42,001 bases of DNA, from NCBI RefSeq assembly GCF_000208925.1, contig NW_001914988.1, positions 3,983 to 45,983 on the forward strand, given 5' to 3'. Under the pieces are notes generated by a model. The model was not told the DNA's origin. It made no database searches and worked only from the letters and a program-made list of their open reading frames with translations. Positions 9,552-17,969 of this stretch are shown piece by piece. A program made the translations under genes and the position numbers. The stretch's first letter is position 1. Every line of letters begins with the position of its first letter. The DNA comes from Entamoeba histolytica HM-1:IMSS (Eukaryota; Evosea; Mastigamoebida; Endamoebidae).

Positions 9552-9815
9552 ATGAATCCTTACGAGGCATATCCTCCAATAGATAGAGCACATCCCATGA
9601 GATGGGCAGAAAATGTTCCAGGTCCTTACTATGTTTCTACTAACTGTGTTGATTGTGGAAATTGTTCACGTCATTGTCCTGGATGCTTTGCTCGTCATAG
9701 TTTTCCGAACCATTGGTATGTAAAACGTCAACCAGAAACTCCTGAAGAAGTGAAAAGGATGGAGAAGGCTATTATTTGTTGTAAAGGGAAAGCAATTATG
9801 AAAGTAGAGAATTGA
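9552..9815 (+). CDS. Small single-cluster [4Fe-4S] ferredoxin
   Basis: The 87-residue protein has the cysteine motif C-x2-C-x2-C-x3-C at residues 32-42 (CVDCGNCSRHC) and a C-terminal CCKGKAI in place of the usual CPVGAI. The framing sequence (ENVPGPYYV before the motif, QPETPEEVKRMEKA after it) matches a bacterial one-cluster ferredoxin family rather than the two-cluster ferredoxins that serve pyruvate:ferredoxin oxidoreductase in Entamoeba. It should be a cytosolic electron carrier. Bacterial origin by lateral transfer is inferred. Cys 45 and the double Cys near the end make the exact ligand set uncertain. It converges on the Mpv17-like gene, 54 bp away. Confidence 0.85.
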   Translation: MNPYEAYPPIDRAHPMRWAENVPGPYYVSTNCVDCGNCSRHCPGCFARHSFPNHWYVKRQPETPEEVKRMEKAIICCKGKAIMKVEN

Positions 9816-9869
9816 CCATTTCATCTTTCATTATTTTTTTAAAACAAAAAGAAATGAAAATGAATTAAT

Positions 9870-10716
9870 TTAATCATGTTCATTTTTTTGTTGTTCAGGT
9901 ATGTCTAAAACATTTAACTCTTCATCAAGAATTTGTAATGCATTTTCTTGTTGAGTTGATTTTTTTGTTATTGTTGCCATAACAAGAACAAAGAAAACAC
10001 CTATAAGGTTCATCATAATTAGTTGTAGTGCTGGGTTCATAGAATAAATGATGGTACAAGAAGGTATCCAAATAATATACCCTCCAATTAATCCCATGAT
10101 CCAATCATGGGTAAAATATTGTTTAATTAATGAAGAGGAGCATCTTGGTAATTGAAGGTCATTATTATAAATCCAATTAATCCAATAATTGACATGTGAC
10201 ATATAAAATAAAGTCCAAATAAACTGGTCAAACAACATTTTATAAATTACTTGTAAAATCCCTTCATTGCCGAAGAGATATGATTGAAATTTATAAAAAA
10301 CATCTGACTGAACACCCTTGTTATTTAAATCTTTATTTTCTTTAAGTTATACTATTTCAAATAGAACAAACGACAATACCATATGCAATAAACATATAAA
10401 TTCCTATACTCTTTATACTTTCTTGTTTAATAGATTTTTGAATAATAGCTACAATCCAAGGAATAATTCCCATGAATAAGCCAGTAGCTACAAAAGAATA
10501 GAAATATGATAATTGTAATTTTATTTTTGATAATGAAAGAAGAACTGAAGTTATTAATGGGATATTGTAGTATGATAGAACAATTAATATTTCTAAACTC
10601 AAGATAAGAATAGCTGGTTTTATATTTTTAATAAACACATTTTTTATTTCTTTCAATGTTGTGTTAATATTATTTTTAATCAAAAGAAAACTAGCTGGTG
10701 AAATGGTAAGATGCAT
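9870..10716 (-). CDS. Mpv17/PMP22-family membrane protein, two exons
   Basis: Two adjacent open frames join into one gene. Exon 1 is 10716-10372 (115 codons) and exon 2 is 10316-9870 (148 codons plus stop). The intron, 10371-10317, is 55 nt, starts GTTTGT, ends AAG and is phase 0. Splicing restores Mpv17 features that no single frame shows: GVQSDVFYKFQSYLFG (family pattern GPxxHxWYxxL), then KMLFDQF (K-x-x-x-DQ) and YIIWIPSCTIIYSM (WxIWPxxQxxNF). The product is 263 residues with several membrane segments and an acidic C-terminus ending EQQKNEHD. Family members sit in mitochondrial or peroxisomal membranes; in this organism the location is unknown. The AAG acceptor is less usual than TAG, so the junction needs cDNA support. 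Confidence 0.8.
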
Positions 10717-11833
10717 TGTGTTAATCTAGTTTTAGTCATGCCGTTATTTTTGACTTAAATTCATGTTAATCATTTCATGTAAAATAATCGTTATATATAA
10801 CAATTATTTTTATTTTAATAAAAAATAGTTATAATAATAGTTTTGAATGAATTTTATTATATTATTTAAGAGTTAACTTATAATAATTTTATTCTTTTTT
10901 ATTTCATAGAGTATTTGTGGTAAACTACACATTAATCATTATAACATTTGTTCATAATTTATTGAGGTACTAATTAATATTTCGTTACAAATTAGTTTAT
11001 CCTTTAGTTTTTTTTTATGTAGTGGAAAATCATTTTTGAATTGAGTTTATTGATAAATTCATTATAAGTGTTACAGTATTTTTATTAAATATTTTTATTA
11101 TGCAATTTAATTAATTATTTATAGTTTTATTTTAATAGTCAAAATAAAAAATAAATCAGTTGTAGTATCATACAAGGATAATAAATAATGAATTTATTTA
11201 TTCTACTTAATATTAAATTTAGTGTTTATTTTAGTGTTTTTGAAATTATGTTTAGTGTAATCATTTATTTAAAAGATATTGTAATATAAATTATATGTTG
11301 ATATTAATATACTATATCAATTATATTTATTTAATAGTGATTATAAATCGTTTTAGTGTTATAAATTATATAGTTGCATTTACAATTTATATAAAAATAC
11401 AAAAAAAGATTTTAGTGGAGTTATTAAATACAATTATCAATAATTGTATTTTGAATAACTTTAAATTGTTGTGACTGAAATAATAATTCGTTATAAATAA
11501 AATATTTTTGAAGAATATTATATTCATTTATTTTAATAATTTAAATAATTTTCTTACTTGTGATATTGATTATAATAATAATCAAACTGTAATGAATATA
11601 TTCATCGAATTAATAAGTTTATCATTGGAAATATAAAATAAACATGAATTAATTTATCCTATTTAGTTGTATGTGAATAAATTGTTTAATGAAACAATTA
11701 AAAATGATAAATCAAACTCAATAAGTATGTTATCTGATTAATAACACTTCTTTTAAACAGTTTTAATTAAATCTAATCATTTAAAGACCAATTAATTAAC
11801 AAAACAAATATGTTCTTAATTATGTTATTGAAA
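10717..11833. other. Intergenic, 1.1 kb, extremely AT-rich
   Basis: I see no ORF, RNA gene or repeat family in this stretch. Confidence 0.6.
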
Positions 11834-13063
11834 ATGATAATTAATATAATAAATAAAAAGAAAAGAAACCATTTTTACAAAGATTAAAATCATTCTGATT
11901 ATGTCTCTATTCAATGGTTAAGAACATATGAAAAAGGAGCATCATTATTCATTCATCCTCATGTTAGTATTGTGATTAGAGTTATTATGACATTCTTAAT
12001 TCTTTTGAACATTGCATTATTAAATGCATCTAATACAAGTACAAGAGCTACAGTTAATACATATATCTCAATTGGAAATAGTCAAGTTATTACAATGCCA
12101 GTTTCTGATTTTAGGTTAATGAATTCAGTAGAAGATATGTGGACAGCTGGATTATCTACACTTCCTGTTTTAATTATGGTATTCTCTGGAATTTGGCATT
12201 ATGCCAAATTAGTAATTTTATTATTCACATAGTTTATACCATCAAAATTGGTTGTTCCTAAAGTAAGAGATATTATTTTAAAAGTATTAGATGCGTTAGA
12301 TAAATAGTCTATGCTTGGTTCATATGTTATGGTATTGATTATTGTTGCATTTTTCATTGACATTCCATTACCAATAAGACATCCAGAATCTATTAATGAT
12401 CCAGTCAAGATCTATTTATATGTTTATCCCGCATATGGATTTGTTACATTGATGTTAAGAACTATTGCATCAGTAATTATGTCACATGTTGTTGTAGGTG
12501 TACATAATGTAGTTATTCATGATAAACAAAGTAATCATGGAGAAGATGTACTTAAGTAGAAACAGATATTCTTCTGTTGTAGATTCTTAGTTAAAAAGAT
12601 CATTGTACCAATTTTCTTATTTATTTCATTCGTAGTATTATATGAATAGTCATGTGTTGGTGTTTTTGTAGTTTCCATTATTACTGCTATTGTTGAATTA
12701 TCATAATTTGCGTTATTAATGGCTGTGCCATATTGTGTAGCTAAAATTCTACAAGTTGGAGCTAGCATTGATGATATTGTAGCAGAATTTTTTGGAGAAG
12801 AAGAACTTATTAATGGGTATGAAACATGTTTTGAAGGTAAAGCCAATCTTGCAGGAGGATGTTGATTATTATTTGTAGCGGTTATTATTTATACAGTTTG
12901 CTCAATTGCAATTATGAAAATTACAAAGAGAGGTGTTGCTAAAAAACTTTCAAGCAAAGAAGAAAGAACTGTAATGAATGGAAAAAAGATAGAAATGACA
13001 GAAAAACAAGAAGAAGCTGATAAAAATAACACAAATAAAGCAGAAGAAAAGAAAAACAACTAA
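11834..13063 (+). pseudogene. PqiA-like membrane protein pseudogene, seven in-frame stops
   Basis: A single reading frame of about 410 codons runs from ATG 11834 to TAA 13061-13063. It is interrupted by seven stops: TAA 11885, TAG 12230, TAG 12305, TAG 12557, TAG 12647, TAA 12704 and TGA 12863. There is no frameshift. The conceptual product has several membrane segments. The pattern FSGIWHYAKL, then a Pro after the membrane segment, then LDALDK-stop-SMLGSYV matches the paraquat-inducible protein A (PqiA) family, where the stop after LDALDK is a conserved Trp. The stop at 12230 also lies where a Trp is expected. The C-terminus is Lys/Glu-rich. It converges on the tryptophanase gene. Confidence 0.82.
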
Positions 13064-13264
13064 CACAGAAACAACTAAGAGTAGTCAGTAGTTTCTATGG
13101 AAGCTTTTTAATGAAAATAAATACAATCTTTTAAATTTATGAATAAAATAACTTCCTTCTTAACTTAAATAAATTAATTTCTTACAAGAACTAAATAATA
13201 AAACAATCCTTTTGCAAAGAAAATAAAAAAAAAGCAAACTAACTTGATGAAAGAAAATTAAATT

Positions 13265-14881
13265 TTATTTGGACTCATTATAAATAGGCTCTAATCCAGA
13301 CTGGAAGTGTCTTAACTTTAAATGTCTTCCTCTAGAAATTCTAACTTTGGGAATTAAATCCCTATTCATATACATCTGTTCTAACGCTCTAACTGTATAA
13401 TCAATATGCTCTTTAGAATATACGTTTCTTGGAACAGCAAATCTAACTTGGTCATTAATTCCTTTTCTATCTTCTTCATCTTTATTATCCCATTCAAACC
13501 CAAATGGTCCCAATTCACAAGCTCTAATTCCATACATTCTGATCATTTCAATAACTAATCCAACTCCAAGGAAATCTCCAGGAGAATAATTCTTTCTATT
13601 ATTAAAGAATTTATCAGTTTCAATATAAATTGCATGCCCTCCTGGTGGTAAGAAAACTGGAATATTTCTCTTTGCTAACTCATACCCGAAATATCGTACT
13701 TGTTCTATTCTTCCTTTGAGATATGACTCTCCTTCAACAACAGATAAACCCATAGCACATGCCATAATATCTCTTCCACTTAATCCTCCATAAGAATCAT
13801 TACCATATCTCAAAATTTGAAGTTGTTTTAAGACTACTCCAACATCACCTTTAGTACTAAACTTTCTCCAAAAAACTCCTTGATCTCTGAAAGCCAATGC
13901 ACCTCCCATATTACAAACTCCATCTTTCTTTAGAGAAATACAAAATCCATCAACATAACTAAACATTTCTTTAACAATTTCTGGAATAGAAACTTTATTA
14001 TATCCTTCTTCAAATTCATGAATGAAATATGCATTTTCAGCAAATCTTGCTGCGTCAAAGAAGAATGGAATGTCATACTTCTTTGCTAATTCAGAAGTTT
14101 CTCTTATATTCTTCATTGAAACTGGTTGACCAGCACCAGTGTTGTTGGTAATAGTCATTAAAATTAAAGGAATATGTTCTTTTCCCTTTTCATTAATAAA
14201 TTCTTCAGCACGTTCAATATTCAAATTTCCTTTAAACTCATTCTTAGTCCAAAGAGTCTCTGGGTCTACTGGATCATGATAGTTCTTAGCAAACAAATTA
14301 ACAGTATGGAATCCATTGTTTCTAGCATTAGCCTCAGTAGTATCAAACCATCCATTTGAAATTAAATGCCATTCTCCTTTTCCAAGACATTGAGACATAA
14401 CTTCATATAATAAACATTCTGCACATCTTCCTTGAGGTAAGATAAAGAAATTTGGTCTTTCTATTTGAAGTCTTCCTTTATTAACAAAAGTGCCTGGAAC
14501 TTCTGGTTCAGTCCAATATGGATCTTCTGGATTATTTGTGAAATTTGGAATACCACTAACAATATCTTTAACCACCCACCTGGCTTTATCCCCTCGTTCA
14601 AAGGCGTCTCTAACAGATTCTTGGAAAGCATAATATCCTTGATTTCTTCCATATGCTTCATCTCCTCTAAACAATGAACTCCATTGAATATCAGTCATAG
14701 CAGATGATCCAGAGTCGGAAAGATAATCTACAAGAAGCATTTGTGATGGGAAAAAGAAACAATTATATTCAGTTTGTTTCTGAATTTTTTCTCTTTCTTC
14801 TGGTTTAAGATCAGTTGTTTGTCTTACAACATATGAAACGTGTGTAGGAACTGGAACACCAAGTTCAGTAGATTGCTTCAT
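13265..14881 (-). CDS. tnaA: Tryptophanase / beta-eliminating lyase (PLP enzyme)
   Basis: The 538-residue protein belongs to the tryptophanase/tyrosine phenol-lyase family. It should split L-tryptophan into indole, pyruvate and ammonia. Visible hallmarks: NNTGAGQPVS (247-256); FFFDAARFAENAYFI (273-287) with the Asp that holds the pyridine nitrogen; and SLKKDGVCNMGG (316-327), where Lys 319 should form the PLP Schiff base. It is about 65 residues longer than E. coli TnaA, with extra sequence around residues 95-150 before LPQGRCAE, the counterpart of THQGR-A-E. Tyrosine as substrate cannot be excluded. This is a bacterial enzyme type, and lateral acquisition in Entamoeba is generally accepted. 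It has its own core promoter. Confidence 0.92.
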   Translation of the reverse strand: MKQSTELGVPVPTHVSYVVRQTTDLKPEEREKIQKQTEYNCFFFPSQMLLVDYLSDSGSSAMTDIQWSSLFRGDEAYGRNQGYYAFQESVRDAFERGDKARWVVKDIVSGIPNFTNNPEDPYWTEPEVPGTFVNKGRLQIERPNFFILPQGRCAECLLYEVMSQCLGKGEWHLISNGWFDTTEANARNNGFHTVNLFAKNYHDPVDPETLWTKNEFKGNLNIERAEEFINEKGKEHIPLILMTITNNTGAGQPVSMKNIRETSELAKKYDIPFFFDAARFAENAYFIHEFEEGYNKVSIPEIVKEMFSYVDGFCISLKKDGVCNMGGALAFRDQGVFWRKFSTKGDVGVVLKQLQILRYGNDSYGGLSGRDIMACAMGLSVVEGESYLKGRIEQVRYFGYELAKRNIPVFLPPGGHAIYIETDKFFNNRKNYSPGDFLGVGLVIEMIRMYGIRACELGPFGFEWDNKDEEDRKGINDQVRFAVPRNVYSKEHIDYTVRALEQMYMNRDLIPKVRISRGRHLKLRHFQSGLEPIYNESK

Positions 14882-14920
14882 AGTAATTAATTCTTAATAA
14901 TTAAGTTCCTTCTTATAATT

Positions 14921-14930
14921 CTTTAAATAC
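14921..14930 (-). promoter_or_regulatory. Core promoter TATA-like box of tryptophanase
   Basis: The minus strand reads GTATTTAAAG about 40 nt upstream of the tryptophanase ATG. It matches the known Entamoeba TATA-like consensus GTATTTAAA, which lies about 30 nt before the transcription start. A very short 5' UTR is implied. Confidence 0.75.
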
Positions 14931-15108
14931 CTACTACTTATCTTCCTTTTAATCTATTGGTAACTCTATAATCATATTTTTAAGATTAGTAACTATAGAG
15001 TTTTCTTTTCTCTTCCTTTTTCTTATTTTCATTTATCAAAATACTTCCACAACAATCTAATAAGAACTAGAATATACTCTCATTAAAAGATGATGTTGTG
15101 TTTTTGAC

Positions 15109-15208
15109 NNNNNNNNNNNNNNNNNNNNNNNNNNNNNNNNNNNNNNNNNNNNNNNNNNNNNNNNNNNNNNNNNNNNNNNNNNNNNNNNNNNNNNNNNNNN
15201 NNNNNNNN
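15109..15208. other. Assembly gap (100 N)
   Basis: A run of exactly 100 N, so the true size is unknown. It removes the 5' end of the EF-hand gene and probably part of its promoter. Confidence 0.98.
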
Positions 15209-15651
15209 AATTAAAGAAAGCTAAATTCCCAGGAGGAATTAAAGTTGACGATAAAACAATAAAGAGATTAATGAGAGTCTTTGATATTGATATGTCAGGA
15301 TCAATTGGATTCTTTGAATTCCTTGCTTTATGGAATTTCATGAACCTTTGTAATGAAACATTTAAACACTTTGATGCTGATAAAAGTGGAAGTCTTGATG
15401 TCAATGAATTAATCAAAGCTCTTCCAATGCTTGGATTCAATTGCAATAAGAGATCAGTTGATGTCTTATTGAAAATGAACGGTTCATCATTGGGATCTAA
15501 GAAAGTTTCAAAGAACCAATTCATTAGTACTGCTGCTTATCTTGGACAATGCAGAAGTATTTACCAAAAGACTTTCAATATGAAGAGAGAAGAAATTGAT
15601 AATGCTGAATTCGATAAGTTCGTTAATTTAGTTCTTGCACTTTCAGGCTAA
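15209..15651 (+). CDS. EF-hand calcium-binding protein, grainin-like, 5' end lost in gap
   Basis: The frame is open directly from the gap edge (LKKAKFPGGIKVDD), so the ATG at 15271 is internal and the gene is 5'-partial. About 147 residues are visible. Two canonical EF-hand loops follow each other: DIDMSGSIGFFE and DADKSGSLDVNE, each with the Asp, Asp, Ser, Gly and final Glu needed for calcium. Spacing and the long helical tail (YLGQCRSIYQKTFNMKREE) resemble penta-EF-hand proteins and the Entamoeba granule proteins grainin 1 and 2. If it is of grainin size, about 50-70 residues are missing. It is divergent from tryptophanase. Confidence 0.85.
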
Positions 15652-16033
15652 TTGCGGTATTAATTTACCTTCATTGAACTCTCATTATTTTTTCCTTTTT
15701 ATTTTTTCATAAAATTTAATGTTTATTAATTACTTTTCATATTGTCTTGAATTATTTTACTTTTTTCTATCACTATTTTTGAAACTTCTTGCCAATCACT
15801 CTCAAATATTTATATTCAACAAAAGTATAGCATTTATGTTAATTCTCAAAAGAAACAAAAGTTGTGAGTAATTTTAAAATACTTTATTGCCATGAAATAA
15901 AATAATTACATGAAATGATTGAATTATTTTATTTTACTTAGAAAATAGAATAGTTCAAATGTCAAAAATAGATAAAACATATTCTCATTAAAATGAATTA
16001 ATTAAAACAATGTGATGAATAATACTTGATGAG
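15652..16033. other. Intergenic, AT-rich
   Basis: Convergent 3' flanks of the EF-hand gene and SYS1. I see no gene. Confidence 0.6.
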
Positions 16034-16604
16034 TTAATCTATAGAAATCGATTTGAGTTGAATTGGAGTTAATAGCTGTGTGTTAGTAAAAGAAATATCT
16101 TGTAGTTCATATCGTTTACACAAAAACTCAGCAAGTAAGGTTGTGATAATACAAACAACTATGTTAACTAATATCCATGACTATGAAATGAGTGTTTAAT
16201 AGTAGGTCAATGATTACTTTTTAATAAACAAACTCCAGTTGGAATAAATGTCATACTGATTATTGATGTTAAGATATAATGAATGAAGAAAACAGTAAAA
16301 GAATAATCCCAACATACTTTAAATCGTTCCACAATAAATCTAATACCAATTGATCTATTTTCGTGAGAAGTTTATTTTTATTTAATCAACAAAGAATAAC
16401 AAACAATGGCAAAGAGTTAAGTACATAACAAAAAAGATAAATTTTATTATTAAGAGTTAAATTTGTAAAAGAAAATAAAAATTTTAGTTTTGATTCAATA
16501 GGTAAAATAAGAACAATTACCATTAATGGAATTATAAAAATACACTGTAACAAAAACATTTGTAATAAAATATATGTGATGTTCTTAAATTCTGTTTTTA
16601 CCAT
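16034..16604 (-). CDS. SYS1: SYS1 Golgi membrane protein, three exons
   Basis: Exon 1 is 16604-16405, exon 2 is 16354-16234 and exon 3 is 16180-16034. The two introns, 16404-16355 (50 nt) and 16233-16181 (53 nt), both start GTTTGT and end TAG. The spliced frame is intact and gives 155 residues, close to the 156 of human SYS1. Conserved landmarks are in order: an N-terminal membrane pair starting FKNITYILLQMFLLQ; RFKVCWDYSFTVFFIHYI (family pattern R-x-K-x-C-x-D-F-x-x-T-x-x-x-H); FIPTGSW across the second junction; and AEFLCKRYELQDI (family GEYLCMRTELKEI). SYS1 recruits the Arl3/ARFRP1 GTPase to the Golgi. The start is ATG 16604 (MVKTEF). It is divergent from TRM5, with 114 bp between starts. 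Confidence 0.88.
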
Positions 16605-16718
16605 ATAAATTTTGAGATTTGAAATTATAAGATTCAATGAAAACACAATCTTGAATTTTTGTTTTCTTTTAATTTAAACCCTTGTCATCCACTTATCTAG
16701 AAAAAGTCATTTAAAATT

Positions 16719-17867
16719 ATGGAAAAGGAACAACTCCCTGAATTAAAATATATTAATGTTAATGACTTTAATATAAACGAAAAAGTAATAGGAATTCCTG
16801 TTCAAACAAATGAGGTAGCAAAGTATATGAAAATGTTTAAGGGGTTATGTTATAATAGAATAAAGACAAAATGTGTTATACCATATAATTCTGAAAGAAT
16901 GATTTTATTAGAAACACCATTAAAAGAACAAACACAAAAATTAATTCAAGACAATCACTTAAAAACAGTTGAGACAGAAGTTCCTTTAACAATTAAAAAT
17001 TTTAATGTTAATGAAATTATGAAGAGGTATATAAATAAAAATATTCAATTACCTAGTTCATTTGAAACTGTAGGAACATTAGCACATATGAATTTAAAAG
17101 AAGAACAAATGGAATTTAAATATATTATTGGAGAAGCATTTCTTATAAAGAATTATCCAAGAATTCAAACAGTAATAACGAAGACAGCAGAAATTTCAAA
17201 TGAATTTAGGACATTTCCATTAGAAGTTATTGCAGGTATTCCAAATACAGAAGTTACTGTTATTTGTCATGGAGTAAAATTTGTGTTGGACTATGCACAA
17301 TGTTATTGGAATACACGACTTGAAACTGAACATATTAGAATTATTAATCAAATGAAAGCAGGAGAAATTTTATGTGATGCCTTTGCTGGAGTAGGACCAT
17401 TTGCTATTCCAGCCGCGCTTAAAGGAGTTAAAGTATATGCAAATGATTTAAATCCAACTGCAGTTAAATATATGAGAATTAATGCAGTAAATAATAAAAC
17501 AACAATAGAGTGTGATAATATGGATGCAAGGGATTATCTTAGAAAAATTGTTCTCGAAAAACACATTCAACCAAATTACATTTTAATGAATCTTCCTGCA
17601 ACAGCAATAGAGTTTCTTGATTGTATTCCAGAACTTTATTTACAACATTGTATGATTCATTGTTATGGATTTTCTCCTCTTCCAAATGCAGAAGATTTAA
17701 AGAAAAAAGCATTTGAATTATTAAAAGGAGAATATCCAATTACAATAAGAGAAGTACGTGATGTTGCACCTAAAAAGGTTATGTATTGTCTTTCGATATT
17801 TATTGAATCAACAAAACATTTAACTTCGGGTAATAATGTTCCTGAAGCCAAAAAAACATTAAATTAA
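16719..17867 (+). CDS. TRM5: tRNA (guanine-37-N1)-methyltransferase Trm5
   Basis: The 382-residue protein matches the Trm5 family, which methylates N1 of G37 next to the anticodon and prevents frameshifting. The AdoMet-binding motif is DAFAGVGPFAIPAA (about 220-233), followed by VYANDLNPTAVKYMRINA. The catalytic NLPA motif is at about 289, as expected for Trm5. The C-terminal HCYGF element is present. Length is somewhat below yeast Trm5, with no obvious mitochondrial targeting sequence, which fits an organism with only mitosomes. It converges on CSE1 with 102 bp between stops. Confidence 0.92.
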   Translation: MEKEQLPELKYINVNDFNINEKVIGIPVQTNEVAKYMKMFKGLCYNRIKTKCVIPYNSERMILLETPLKEQTQKLIQDNHLKTVETEVPLTIKNFNVNEIMKRYINKNIQLPSSFETVGTLAHMNLKEEQMEFKYIIGEAFLIKNYPRIQTVITKTAEISNEFRTFPLEVIAGIPNTEVTVICHGVKFVLDYAQCYWNTRLETEHIRIINQMKAGEILCDAFAGVGPFAIPAALKGVKVYANDLNPTAVKYMRINAVNNKTTIECDNMDARDYLRKIVLEKHIQPNYILMNLPATAIEFLDCIPELYLQHCMIHCYGFSPLPNAEDLKKKAFELLKGEYPITIREVRDVAPKKVMYCLSIFIESTKHLTSGNNVPEAKKTLN

Positions 17868-17969
17868 AGCTTTTATTAATATTATAATTTTATATTATAA
17901 TAATTTACTATTTAAAAAGAAAAAACCCATAATATTCATTTATACTTTAAAAAAAATAAATTCTTTCAT

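Noticed and set aside
11972..12559. Two separate small genes in the PqiA region
   Set aside because: Both open frames are in the same register with stops between, and the family pattern runs across the stops, so they are parts of one pseudogene.
11834..13063. Stop-codon reassignment (TAG/TAA read as an amino acid)
   Set aside because: Other genes in the window end normally at TAG, TAA and TGA, and the standard code fits all of them.
16386..16646. Stand-alone 86-residue membrane protein starting at 16646
   Set aside because: The first codon there is GTG, and the frame is exon 1 of the spliced SYS1 gene.
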